Shown piece after piece: positions 25,080-34,199 of a stretch of 36,470 nt of DNA (its first letter is position 1; each line of letters begins with the position of its first letter). The DNA is taken from positions 1 to 36,470 of the forward strand of contig JACMOK010000090.1 of NCBI GenBank assembly GCA_014378065.1, given 5' to 3'. The translations under genes and the position numbers were made by a program. The notes beneath the pieces are model-generated. The model was not told the DNA's origin. It did no database searches and saw only the letters and a list, made by a program, of their open reading frames with translations. Source of the stretch: Flavobacterium sp. (GTDB lineage: Bacteria; Bacteroidota; Bacteroidia; Flavobacteriales; Flavobacteriaceae).

Positions 25080-26540
25080 TTAAAATTGAAAGTAAATAAA
25101 ATTATTTTGCTTTCCGCCAAACAATAAAATACAAACGACAATCGTGGCATAAATTGCCCATCTTTTTGCAGTTGACCGTGCAGTTCCTGCATTAAACTGA
25201 AGGGCATGTTGTTTGTCACGATGCAACCATTCCATCACCAATAAAACACCAATCATTGTGCAATGAATCAACAGGTAAATCATATCATGTTTCCCCAGAA
25301 AGTCAGGCGTTTGAAACGCACTTTTAGAGAATATTTCCCGCAATATAGAAAATGCCTGCGCAATGGTGTCAGATCTAAAGAAAATCCAAGCTATAACAGT
25401 TAAGAAAAAGGTGACCATTATTTGAAAAAACTCTTTTAAACTGGGAAGGAGCTTGTGAGTGGAAATGATATCAATGTTATTTCTGTTTTTATCAAGCAAT
25501 AAAAGTGGAATAAAATAGAGCGCGTTTAGAAAGCCCCACGCTAGAAAAGTCCAATTGGCTCCATGCCAAAATCCACTGACGACGAAAATAATGAACGTAT
25601 TTCTGACTTTCATCCAAGTACCGCCTTGACTTCCACCCAGCGGAAAGTACAAATAATCCCGAAACCATGTCGATAACGAGATATGCCATCTCCGCCAAAA
25701 TTCTGCAATATCCCGTGAAAAATACGGGAAGGCAAAATTGCGCAGCAATTCAATTCCGAATAATCTTGAAACACCAAGCGCAATGTCAGAATAACCCGAG
25801 AAATCTCCATAAATCTGGAAGGTGAAAAATAAAGCTCCTATAAATAAGCTACTGCCATTGTGTTCGCCGCTTGAATTAAAAATGGCATTGGCGTATGTAG
25901 CGCAGTTATCCGCAATGACGACTTTTTTAAATAGTCCCCACAAAATTTGCCGCATACCATCGGCCGCATTTTGGTAATTAAAGGTTCTGGCTCTCTTAAA
26001 TTGAGGCAATAGGTGTGTCGCTCTTTCAATGGGTCCGGCCACAAGCAAAGGGAAATAGCTGACAAAGACGGCATAGTCGACAAAATGTTTTTCGGCAACG
26101 ATCCTTTTTTTATAGACATCGATGATGTAAGAAAGTCCGTGAAAAGTATAAAATGAAATGCCGACGGGCAGAATTACTTTTAAGGTCCATGGATCGATCC
26201 TAATGCCCGCGTTGGCAATGGCTGCCGTCAGTTCATTTACAAAAAAATTATAATACTTAAAAAAACCCAGGAAACCCAGATTGATGCCGATGCTTAGTAT
26301 CAGCCAGAATTTGCTTCTGGATTTGGTATTGGACTGTTCTATTTTTAGTCCTGCAAAATAATCCAGAAAGGTAGAGAATGCTAACAGAAACAGAAAACGC
26401 CAATCCCACCAAGCATAGAAAATATAACTTACGAGTAAAATTAATAGGTTTTGGTTGCTAATACTTTTCTGAAAAACAAACCAATACAACAGGAATACTA
26501 TCGGAAGAAATACAGCAAATTCTATAGAATTGAAAAGCAT
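25080..26540 (-). CDS. MBOAT-family O-acyltransferase (AlgI-like)
   Basis: 486 residues, about 11-12 hydrophobic segments. Typical AlgI-like features are an N-terminus beginning MLFNSIEFAVFLPIVF, YIFYAWWDWRF near 42, PVGISFYTFHGLSY near 125, GDFSGYSDIALG near 243, and SGFWHGANWTFLAWG near 317-331 containing the invariant MBOAT histidine. Function: uses acyl-CoA (generally acetyl) in the cytoplasm and moves the acyl group to the periplasmic side for O-acylation of the polysaccharide. It is paired with the SGNH-like gene downstream and lies 24 bp after the polymerase gene, so acylation may act on the polymerised glycan. Confidence 0.93.
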   Translation of the reverse strand: MLFNSIEFAVFLPIVFLLYWFVFQKSISNQNLLILLVSYIFYAWWDWRFLFLLAFSTFLDYFAGLKIEQSNTKSRSKFWLILSIGINLGFLGFFKYYNFFVNELTAAIANAGIRIDPWTLKVILPVGISFYTFHGLSYIIDVYKKRIVAEKHFVDYAVFVSYFPLLVAGPIERATHLLPQFKRARTFNYQNAADGMRQILWGLFKKVVIADNCATYANAIFNSSGEHNGSSLFIGALFFTFQIYGDFSGYSDIALGVSRLFGIELLRNFAFPYFSRDIAEFWRRWHISLSTWFRDYLYFPLGGSQGGTWMKVRNTFIIFVVSGFWHGANWTFLAWGFLNALYFIPLLLLDKNRNNIDIISTHKLLPSLKEFFQIMVTFFLTVIAWIFFRSDTIAQAFSILREIFSKSAFQTPDFLGKHDMIYLLIHCTMIGVLLVMEWLHRDKQHALQFNAGTARSTAKRWAIYATIVVCILLFGGKQNNFIYFQF

Positions 26541-26564
26541 GAATGCAAATTAATTAATAAATGA

Positions 26565-27779
26565 TTATTTGAATAAACTGATTAGAGGCACGGGTAAATC
26601 AACAAACACCGCTATAATTGGATTGGCTAAAACTGTGATGAACGTAGTGGTTTCAAAAGAAATTCGTATCGAGACGATAATAAAAAACATTAATAACGGT
26701 GATAAAAATGTAAGGTATTTTCGATAATATCTATTGTCATACCAGACATAAAACAAAAACAACAATGCCATGGCAAAAAGTCGCGCGATCGTCAAGTACC
26801 TTCCTCCCGAAGGAATTAGTGACATTAAATTACCAATGGATAAAAACAACAGCGTAAAACCAAACAAATTAGAAAAAGCCTTATTGGATTTGACATTTGT
26901 TAAGCTGTTAAAATAAATCGAACTCATCATAATAAAGACGACCCACCCGACACATTTTAAATAGTATAATACGTACCAGTTGGCAATGGGAGCATCCGTA
27001 GCGATAGTTTCAATATACTCATCGTTGGTATAGCCTTTTACTTTTGGTATCAGAAATTCTGGGGCAATATTTCCTAAAAAATCACCAATCGCACTGATGT
27101 TTAATTCTGATACGAAAAAACTCGCAATGAAAATAAAATACAACAATTTCCATGGCAATTTGACTAAATAGCAAAAAAGCAAAATGCTGACCGGCAAAAC
27201 GAATGAAAAGTGAACCAGTACGCTTAAGGCTGCAATCAGCGCCCCTTTTTTATTTCCTTTAATAACAAAAAGAAAGGTGCCATAGAAAAAAATATGAGCA
27301 GCTGTCCACATCCTTACGCCATTTAATTCCCAATAACCAATAATGCTGGCAAAAGTAAACAACACTATCCAAAGTGTTCCAGTAATGCGTTTGTCTTTGG
27401 TAGTATCGAGTAAGAGCCAAATGTTTCTAGAATAGAAGTATCCCATTACAATTCCGAAAACTGCAAAAAGAAAGTTTCCATTATTGGTAAATAAAGCCAT
27501 GATGTAAGTAATTAGAGGCTGATAAATATCTACAGTACTTCCATCATCTGAATAAAAATTAGCCAAAAAGGAATCCCAACTTAGTGGTGCATCATACAAG
27601 GACTGCAACTTTAAAACATAACGGTTCGCATCCATTGATTCGGGCCGAAACATCGTAAAGCCATAAAAAACCACAAATAACCAAATGCTATTTTTAGCCC
27701 AAGTCTCTTTGTAATGCTTGAAACCTTGGATAAGGCCGACAAATGGAGAGAGCAGAAATAATAAGATAGGAGTATTCAA
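26565..27779 (-). CDS. EpsG/Wzy-like polysaccharide polymerase
   Basis: 404 residues, very hydrophobic, about ten membrane segments, with a soluble loop around 40-75 carrying FRPESMDANRYV (an EpsG-type start of the large loop). Hydrophobic profile, length and place in the locus match polymerases that join undecaprenyl-linked repeat units at the periplasmic face. Sequence alone does not identify catalytic residues, as is usual for Wzy. It starts at a TTG (27779), 6 bp after the stop of the upstream GT4 gene; no closer ATG is available before residue 46. A Wzx flippase was considered and is less likely because the helix number is low and the EpsG-type loop is present. Confidence 0.8.
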   Translation of the reverse strand: MNTPILLFLLSPFVGLIQGFKHYKETWAKNSIWLFVVFYGFTMFRPESMDANRYVLKLQSLYDAPLSWDSFLANFYSDDGSTVDIYQPLITYIMALFTNNGNFLFAVFGIVMGYFYSRNIWLLLDTTKDKRITGTLWIVLFTFASIIGYWELNGVRMWTAAHIFFYGTFLFVIKGNKKGALIAALSVLVHFSFVLPVSILLFCYLVKLPWKLLYFIFIASFFVSELNISAIGDFLGNIAPEFLIPKVKGYTNDEYIETIATDAPIANWYVLYYLKCVGWVVFIMMSSIYFNSLTNVKSNKAFSNLFGFTLLFLSIGNLMSLIPSGGRYLTIARLFAMALLFLFYVWYDNRYYRKYLTFLSPLLMFFIIVSIRISFETTTFITVLANPIIAVFVDLPVPLISLFK

Positions 27780-27784
27780 TGAAT

Positions 27785-28903
27785 TTAGTTTTTTTCCAGA
27801 AGTTGAAGGAATTTTTTGGCTACTTTCTCAATGCGGTATTGCTCAAAATCATTGATTATAAAAGCATTGGCATAGTTTCCATTTAAAAATTCGCTTACGA
27901 TATTAATATCTAGATTTCCTGTTTTTATAGAAAGGATGGGTTTTTCCAAAATCGCATAATCAATCAGTTTGCTTGGCGTTTGGGTGTTTCCGACGTTTTC
28001 AAAATTGACTACAAAATCCATCTTGCTCATTTCGAATAATAAAGATTCGCGGTCGAGTACTTGCTTTAGTTGAATTCTGCCATTTGACGCAGCAATAAAA
28101 GGCGTAATCAGTTGTGGGGTATTGGTGTAAACGTGAAATTCAAAATGATAACTTTCATTCAAACCATTTAAAAATGTCAGCAATTCTGAAGGATCTCTTC
28201 GCCCGGGTATAAACATCCCGCCATAACCAAAAATAATTTTATCGGTGGTTTTCGGTCCGGTGTACTTGCGAATATCTTCAAAACGAAATCCTTGCGGAAT
28301 CACGCGAATCTTGTCGTGAAATTCCTTGTAATAGCCATTGATGGACGCCGCGGTTGGAACGGTGAGATAATCGGCCTTTCGGCAGAATTTTTTTTCAAGC
28401 CATCCAAAATAGAAAGGCGGTTTGAACGTATCGTTTTCTTGGCCCATGTAAGGATCACCACAATCGGCTACCCAAATTTTGGCAATGGGATTGTTTTTGG
28501 TTCTAACCGAAGCCACACCCCAATGGATTGGATAAGGTACGGCTACAGAAATCAACATATCGTAACCCGACTCTCCTTTTAAACCTTGCTTCATTAAGGG
28601 CATGATTTGGATAAAAGGATACTCTAATAATAAAGCACTGAAACGTGTTACGACTCTCCAAAACAAACGAACCAATCCTTCTCCTTTAACAGTAGGTACA
28701 GGCCAAGTAATGTGACCTAAATCCTTAAATTCGATGCCGTTGTTCTTACAAAATTCGGCGGTACCGATTCTCGGATGTGTTAATACTTTGACCGTATGCC
28801 CCTGTCGAACCAGTTCTTTAGCAAGTTCTGTAGCCCGAAAAGAACGCGGCGAAATATCCGGGTAAAATCCGTTTGTGGTAATTAGAATTTTTTTCTTGTC
28901 CAT
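27785..28903 (-). CDS. Glycosyltransferase (GT4-like)
   Basis: 372 residues. N-terminus KILITTNGFYPDISPRSFR, then ELAKELVRQGHTVKVLTH, is the acceptor half of a GT-B enzyme. The donor half includes IIFGYGGMFIPGRR near 228 and VNFENVGNTQTPSKLIDYAI near 312, where TPSKLIDY replaces the usual EX7E region. It should add one sugar in the cytoplasm. It lies 24 bp downstream of wecB, so a HexNAc donor is possible but unproven. It is not closely like the three GT4 genes at 14080-18644. Confidence 0.85.
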   Translation of the reverse strand: MDKKKILITTNGFYPDISPRSFRATELAKELVRQGHTVKVLTHPRIGTAEFCKNNGIEFKDLGHITWPVPTVKGEGLVRLFWRVVTRFSALLLEYPFIQIMPLMKQGLKGESGYDMLISVAVPYPIHWGVASVRTKNNPIAKIWVADCGDPYMGQENDTFKPPFYFGWLEKKFCRKADYLTVPTAASINGYYKEFHDKIRVIPQGFRFEDIRKYTGPKTTDKIIFGYGGMFIPGRRDPSELLTFLNGLNESYHFEFHVYTNTPQLITPFIAASNGRIQLKQVLDRESLLFEMSKMDFVVNFENVGNTQTPSKLIDYAILEKPILSIKTGNLDINIVSEFLNGNYANAFIINDFEQYRIEKVAKKFLQLLEKN

Positions 28904-28927
28904 TATTGGTTTTGAAATGGTTGTTTA

Positions 28928-30010
28928 CTAATTCAATTTTAATAAACATGCAACAATTCTTTCGGCGGCGCTTCCATCCCATTTTTCAGGAATACTGCCT
29001 TTTTTCCAATGGCCCGCAAATAATTTTTCCATTGCTGGCGCGATGGCTCGGGGGTCGGTTCCCAAAAGCTCATTGGTTCCGATTGAAATGGTTTCTGGTC
29101 TTTCGGTATTGTCGCGTAAAGTCATGCAGGGAATTCCCATTACCGTTGTTTCTTCTGTGATGCCTCCAGAATCGGTAATGACTGCCAAGGCATTCTCAAC
29201 CAGAAAATTAAACTCCAAATAACCTAGCGGTTCAACGATATGTAAGTTTTCTGCATCAATTCCGGATTCACGAAGCACTTTTGCCGTTCTTGGATGAATT
29301 GGAAATAAAATCGGCAAATCGTTGGCATGCGTAGTAATTTCTTCAATTAAAACTTTAAGATTTTTAGATTCGTCAACATTTGCCGGGCGATGCAAAGTGA
29401 GTACAAAATAATTTTTGTTTTGCAACTGTAGCTTTTGCCAGAATTCCGGTTTTATGAATTTACTTCGGTTTTGCAATAGGGTATCGATCATGACATTGCC
29501 TACAAAAAAAATGCGCTCTTCACCCACTCCTGTTTTTCTTAAATTTTCTCCAGCCCAAAGGGTGGTCGTAAAATAATAATCGGCTAGGGCATCGGTAACC
29601 ATACGGTTAATTTCTTCAGGCATCGTTAGATCAAAAGACCGTATTCCAGCTTCAACGTGCGCCACTTTAACATGTAATTTTTTAGCTACAATACTGCAGG
29701 CCATGGTGCTGGTGACATCGCCAACAACAAGCACGAGATCAGCCGGATTTTGAACAAGTTCCTTTTCAAAAGCAATCATGATAGCCGCAGTTTGTTCGGC
29801 TTGGCTTCCACCACCGCAATTCAAATTTACATCTGGTTCGGGAATATTGAGTTGCTTGAAAAAGGTATGGCTCATTTTTTCGTCAAAATGCTGGCCTGTA
29901 TGAACCAGCCTGTAGCTTAACGAAGTTGAATGCAATGCGTTTATTGCGTGTATAATGGGCGCGATTTTCATGAAATTGGGTCTGGCTCCAGCAATCAGCG
30001 TTATTTTCAT
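28928..30010 (-). CDS. wecB: UDP-N-acetylglucosamine 2-epimerase (non-hydrolysing)
   Basis: 360 residues with the whole WecB pattern: ITLIAGARPNFMKIAPI (3-19), VHTGQHFDEKMS near 36, VVGDVTSTMA near 94, VAHVEAGIRS near 113, MPEEINRM near 127 and ITDSGGITEETTVMGIPC near 274. Reaction: UDP-GlcNAc to UDP-ManNAc. No WecC-like UDP-ManNAc dehydrogenase is in the window, so UDP-ManNAc may be used directly or oxidised by an enzyme encoded elsewhere. It overlaps the AsnB-like stop by 4 bp and belongs with the WecE/WecF-like genes upstream. Confidence 0.96.
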   Translation of the reverse strand: MKITLIAGARPNFMKIAPIIHAINALHSTSLSYRLVHTGQHFDEKMSHTFFKQLNIPEPDVNLNCGGGSQAEQTAAIMIAFEKELVQNPADLVLVVGDVTSTMACSIVAKKLHVKVAHVEAGIRSFDLTMPEEINRMVTDALADYYFTTTLWAGENLRKTGVGEERIFFVGNVMIDTLLQNRSKFIKPEFWQKLQLQNKNYFVLTLHRPANVDESKNLKVLIEEITTHANDLPILFPIHPRTAKVLRESGIDAENLHIVEPLGYLEFNFLVENALAVITDSGGITEETTVMGIPCMTLRDNTERPETISIGTNELLGTDPRAIAPAMEKLFAGHWKKGSIPEKWDGSAAERIVACLLKLN

Positions 30011-32010
30011 GGCACGTCTACATTAAAAACTTTCATCCACATTCCGAGTGAAATCAAACGCCAGTAGGTATAATCGAAGGCGGCTTTGCCCGCCATTACT
30101 TGGTTAAAGTAATACAATACTTCTTTCTCTCTTAAAATGCCATGGGTGTAGCCATTGTATTTTTCAAATAATGCAATGAACTGCTCCGAATAATCCTTCT
30201 TAAACCACAATTCTTCCGGGGTTATAAATCCTTTTTTGTCTTTGCGATTGCGAATGGCTTCGGGCAGAAGTTCTGAAAGTCCATGCACCATGATCTTTTT
30301 AGACTCATTACGACCGTCAAGGTAGTCAATTGGTAAACTTGTTGTAAACTCTACCAAACGATGGTCGAGAAAAGGAACCCTCGCTTCCACTGAATGTGCC
30401 ATCGAATTTCGGTCTTCCCATCGCAAATATTTTTGAAGCGGCTCATAAAGCATCTGATAATGCGCAATTTCAAAAATAGAATTGAATTTGAATCGCTTTT
30501 TATCATGCGGATGTTTATTTCTAGCTCCTAAAATTTTAATGTCGATCATGGCATGTAAGTTTCGGTTTTCGCTGCTAAATTTTGAAACGAGTCGGATAAC
30601 TTTTTTTGGTAATAAATGGTACGCTATAAACCTCGAATCTGCCATTTTTGATAAGAAAGTAGGACCGTGAAGTTCGCTATAGAGTTTTAAAAATTGTCCT
30701 TTTTTAAACAGTAACAACTTTCTGTAAATACCGAAAGCATTGTAACCACTCATATATTCGTCTGCACCTTGACCATTCATCAACACTTTTACATTATTTT
30801 TTTTGGCGGCTTCGAATACATTATATGCCAAAAATGCTGATTGTGATTGATAAGGCTCATCTTGGTGCCATATGATTTTTTCCGAAATTTTAAAAACATC
30901 TTCTCCCTCAGGATAAATAAACGTGGCATCTACTTTTGTCGTTAAGATTACCTGATCCATCCATTTTTTTTCATCAAACTCGGGAACATGAGAACACGAA
31001 GAAAACGTTTTTTGCAATTCAGGCACGCCTTGATCCTTCAGTTTTTTATTTACTGAACAGACGATAGCCGTCGAATCTAATCCTCCTGAGAGCGCAGAGC
31101 CTATGGGAACATCAGAGCGCAAATGCAAATCGATGGCTGAATCGAAATGCCGATTGAATTGTTGACAGGCTTCAGCAAAAGTGCCGCTGAATTCCGCTTT
31201 CTCAGGCTGGTACCATTTTTTAGACAAAATTTTTCCATGTTTTTCATTAAAAGGTTCGTTGGTGTTCAATGTAGCCGAATGCCCTGGAGCAATGGAGTAC
31301 ACATTTTTAAACATTGTCTCTTCGGTATGATCTGTCATTGCGTAAAACAAATAGTCGTAAACCCGTTGCGGATTCAACTGTGCTTTCCAGCTCGGAATTT
31401 CTGTAAACTGTTTGATTTCACTTCCCAAGTAAAAATCGCCTTCAGGTGAAAACCAGTAGTACAAAGGCTTGATTCCGTAACGATCTCGCGCAACAAACGC
31501 ATTGTTTGCTACCGTATCATAAATAGCAAATGCCCACATTCCGACAAACCGATTCAGACACTCTGAGCCCCAGGTTGCATAGGCTGCCAGAATCACTTCG
31601 GTATCGCTTTCTGTAGAAAATTGATAACCCAATTGAAGCAGCTCGGCTTTTAATTCGATAAAATTATAGATCTCGCCGTTATAGGTGATCCAATATCTTT
31701 TAAGCACATCGCACATGGGTAAATGTCCCTTGGCAGACAAATCTAAGATAGACAATCGACGGTGGCCCAGTGCGACTTTAAAACTACCTGTCAATTCATC
31801 AATAGTAGTTTGCGGTTGATAGGAGGAGGGTGTCTTCCATACCTCGGCAGGCGTATCGGCGCCACCAACAATCTGTAATTTTACACCTTCTTGGGCAATG
31901 AAAACAAATCCTTCATCGTTTGGTCCACGGTGTTTTACGATAGTATTAAAAGCTTTGAAAGCTTGAATATCTACCGTGTTTTTAGCAATTGAGAGAGAAA
32001 TTCCGCACAT
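30007..32010 (-). CDS. asnB: AsnB-like glutamine-dependent amidotransferase
   Basis: 667 residues. An Ntn-type glutaminase domain starts with the nucleophile at Cys2 (MCGISLS), with VKHRGPNDEGF near 27, GHRRLSILDL near 87 and YNGEIYNF following. The synthetase domain has the PP-loop SALSGGLDSTAIV near 305 and VEARVPFLDHRLVEF near 550. It is longer than E. coli AsnB (554), like the AsnB forms found in O-antigen loci (WbpS-like) that amidate sugar uronic acids. With wecB directly downstream it may make a uronamide or an amide on a ManNAcA-type residue; making free asparagine for an ATP-grasp ligase is another possibility. Both are inference. It overlaps the WecF-like gene by 1 bp. Confidence 0.92.
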   Translation of the reverse strand: MCGISLSIAKNTVDIQAFKAFNTIVKHRGPNDEGFVFIAQEGVKLQIVGGADTPAEVWKTPSSYQPQTTIDELTGSFKVALGHRRLSILDLSAKGHLPMCDVLKRYWITYNGEIYNFIELKAELLQLGYQFSTESDTEVILAAYATWGSECLNRFVGMWAFAIYDTVANNAFVARDRYGIKPLYYWFSPEGDFYLGSEIKQFTEIPSWKAQLNPQRVYDYLFYAMTDHTEETMFKNVYSIAPGHSATLNTNEPFNEKHGKILSKKWYQPEKAEFSGTFAEACQQFNRHFDSAIDLHLRSDVPIGSALSGGLDSTAIVCSVNKKLKDQGVPELQKTFSSCSHVPEFDEKKWMDQVILTTKVDATFIYPEGEDVFKISEKIIWHQDEPYQSQSAFLAYNVFEAAKKNNVKVLMNGQGADEYMSGYNAFGIYRKLLLFKKGQFLKLYSELHGPTFLSKMADSRFIAYHLLPKKVIRLVSKFSSENRNLHAMIDIKILGARNKHPHDKKRFKFNSIFEIAHYQMLYEPLQKYLRWEDRNSMAHSVEARVPFLDHRLVEFTTSLPIDYLDGRNESKKIMVHGLSELLPEAIRNRKDKKGFITPEELWFKKDYSEQFIALFEKYNGYTHGILREKEVLYYFNQVMAGKAAFDYTYWRLISLGMWMKVFNVDVP

Positions 32011-33038
32011 TATAATTGACTTATTTTAATCCATGAATCATCGAAAACTTTTTTTGAATAATATTCTTTTAACCGCAGGACATTCGCACTAACGTCCCGA
32101 TCAATTTTCAATCCGTCTATTGCAATCAAATTATTGTCAAATAGCTTAAATCCCCTTCGAATTAGTGATTCGTAGGACGTTGTATGAGGATTGACATATA
32201 CTATTTTTCCCAAACTCATTAAAGTAATGGTTACTCCCATGGCCTCCTGCCTGTTATGGTCGAAAATAATCACGTCTATTCCGGCTAGGAATTTTTTATA
32301 TTCTTCAAAAGGCATAAATTTTTCGAGTACAATAAATTTATCCCCAAACATTTTTTTTCCAATGGCAATGACTTCGGCTTTATATTCATCATACATTCCG
32401 TACGATAAGGGACAGTATATGCACTCAATATCGTTGACGTGTTTTAGCAGTTTGTGAAAAATCGCTTCATGATTGTTGGTAGGATCGGTTGAATTGCCGA
32501 CCAACACTTTCAATAGCTTTTTCTGAGAAATTATTTCAGGTGCAAAATCGTTGGTTTCGGCCACGTTGCTCAAGTACATCGGACTTTTGATAAATGATGC
32601 CTTAGAATGCAGCATTTGATTGGCCAAAATTGAGTCACCTTCAATATGGGTGATGTGGTTTTTAACTTTGCGCAGCACAAACTTTTTGACTTCATTTTGT
32701 AAGCCGTGATCTTTATTTAAGCTGTACAATTCCTGTCCGTAAATTACCCAGCTCGTTTTTTTAAGAAATGAAGGAAAAAGCGCAAAAAAATGAAGTAACG
32801 GATCGCCATGGAGGATGATTCTATCGGCATTGCTGCAAAGCTTATAAAATGTTTTGATATTGGAGCGCAGGTTTCTGCTTAAAGGCGATTTGAATAAGAA
32901 TAAATTCTCGCTTGGTGTTAAATTTAATGGCTCCGCCGAAACGAACAAAAATTGTTGCCGTTGTAATCCCAGTACTGCGGTGAGATAATGGTATAATGGC
33001 TCAGTAAATTTATCAAATATTAAAATGTGAAGTGTCAT
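32010..33038 (-). CDS. wecF: WecF-like 4-acylamido-fucosyltransferase (GT56)
   Basis: 342 residues from ATG 33038. The open frame runs to 33182, but that extension overlaps the transaminase gene and lacks family similarity; TLHILIFDKFTEPLYHYL is the expected N-terminus. Family marks: GDPLLHFF, VGNSTDPTNNHEA near 163-175, CPLSYGMYDEY near 194, and FDHNRQEAMGVTI near 253. In enterobacterial common antigen WecF moves Fuc4NAc from dTDP-Fuc4NAc to lipid II. The adjacent WecE-like transaminase and formyltransferase suggest the donor here is dTDP-4-formamido-4,6-dideoxygalactose (inference). It is cytoplasmic with no membrane helix. Confidence 0.9.
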   Translation of the reverse strand: MTLHILIFDKFTEPLYHYLTAVLGLQRQQFLFVSAEPLNLTPSENLFLFKSPLSRNLRSNIKTFYKLCSNADRIILHGDPLLHFFALFPSFLKKTSWVIYGQELYSLNKDHGLQNEVKKFVLRKVKNHITHIEGDSILANQMLHSKASFIKSPMYLSNVAETNDFAPEIISQKKLLKVLVGNSTDPTNNHEAIFHKLLKHVNDIECIYCPLSYGMYDEYKAEVIAIGKKMFGDKFIVLEKFMPFEEYKKFLAGIDVIIFDHNRQEAMGVTITLMSLGKIVYVNPHTTSYESLIRRGFKLFDNNLIAIDGLKIDRDVSANVLRLKEYYSKKVFDDSWIKISQL

Positions 33039-33051
33039 TCTTTTATTCTTT

Positions 33052-34194
33052 CTAAAATTGTAAAAGTGTTTTAATAATAAATTCGTGTGTTTCGGTATCA
33101 ATATCGTAAAACATCGGCAATCGCAGCAGACAATCAGAATAACGGTCGGTTTGAGGCAAATCGCGATGGTCATGGCGTGCATGATAAAAAGGACTTTTGT
33201 GCAAACTCAAATAGTGAAAAACCGCCATGATTTCATTTGCTTTTAAGTGGTTGATTAAATCAGTCCTTTGCTGCAAATCTTTGCACACCACGTAAAACAT
33301 GTGCCCGTTATTAGTGGCGTTTTCTGCAACCAACGGCAGTTGAATGCCTTTCGATTTTGCCCAATTGTGCAGAACCGAATGATAATTATTCCAAAGCGCA
33401 ACACGTTTGGTTTGGATAGCATCTAAGTTTTCCAATTGGGCCCACAGGAATGCAGCAATCAATTCTGAGGGTAAAAAAGAAGAACCCAAATCGACCCAGC
33501 CATATTTATCGACTTCACCTCTAAAAAAAGCGGATCGGTTGGTTCCTTTTTCCCAAATAATTTCGGCGCGATCCATAAATCGTGCATCATTTACGGCAAG
33601 CATTCCGCCTTCTCCTGATATAATATTCTTGGTTTCATGAAACGAAAAAGCTGCCAAATGACCAATCGAACCCAATGGTCTTTTGTTTCCATCTTTTCCG
33701 GTATAAAAACTGTCAATAGCTTGCGCTGCATCTTCAATAACATACAAATTGTACTTTTCTGCAAGCGCCATTATCTTATCCATATCGCAGGCAACACCGG
33801 CATAATGGACGGGCACTATCGCTTTGGTTTTGGAGGTTATTAAAGCTTCTATACTGTCTTCATCCATCCCGGGATGGTCGATTCTACTATCAGTAAAGAC
33901 AATTTTTGCGCCTCTCAAAATAAAGGCATTTGATGTACTGACGAAAGTATATGAAGGCATAATCACCTCATCGCCCGCTTCAATGTTAATTAGCAAAGCG
34001 GCCATTTCTAAAGCATCGGTACAGGAGGTTGTAAGCAGACATTTTCCGAAACCATACCGCTCTTTCAAATAGTTTTGGCACAATTGGGTGTACTTTCCGT
34101 TTCCGGACAATTTTCCGGTCGAGACCGCGTCATAGATGTAGTGGGTTTCTTTGCCAGTTAAATGGGGTTTATTAAATGGTATCGTATATTTCAT
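33052..34194 (-). CDS. wecE: dTDP-4-amino-4,6-dideoxygalactose transaminase
   Basis: 380 residues. N-terminus IPFNKPHLTGKETHYI is the WecE/RffA hallmark. LTTSCTDALEMAALL near 52-66 binds the PLP phosphate, EDAAQAID near 157 carries the ring-binding Asp, and AFSFHETKNIISGEGGM near 182-198 holds the PLP lysine. Reaction: glutamate-dependent amination of dTDP-4-keto-6-deoxyglucose to dTDP-Fuc4N. The dTDP-sugar supply genes (rmlA, rmlB) are not in the window and must lie elsewhere. It is 5 bp downstream of the formyltransferase gene and 13 bp upstream of the WecF-like start. Confidence 0.95.
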   Translation of the reverse strand: MKYTIPFNKPHLTGKETHYIYDAVSTGKLSGNGKYTQLCQNYLKERYGFGKCLLTTSCTDALEMAALLINIEAGDEVIMPSYTFVSTSNAFILRGAKIVFTDSRIDHPGMDEDSIEALITSKTKAIVPVHYAGVACDMDKIMALAEKYNLYVIEDAAQAIDSFYTGKDGNKRPLGSIGHLAAFSFHETKNIISGEGGMLAVNDARFMDRAEIIWEKGTNRSAFFRGEVDKYGWVDLGSSFLPSELIAAFLWAQLENLDAIQTKRVALWNNYHSVLHNWAKSKGIQLPLVAENATNNGHMFYVVCKDLQQRTDLINHLKANEIMAVFHYLSLHKSPFYHARHDHRDLPQTDRYSDCLLRLPMFYDIDTETHEFIIKTLLQF

Positions 34195-34199
34195 AAATG

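Noticed and set aside
26565..27779. Possible Wzx flippase
   Set aside because: It has about ten segments and an EpsG-like loop, whereas Wzx proteins have 12-14 helices and MATE-like repeats; polymerase fits better.
33039..33182. N-terminal 48-residue extension of the WecF-like frame
   Set aside because: It overlaps the wecE coding region, is Cys- and Ile-rich without family similarity, and the ATG at 33038 gives the expected N-terminus.
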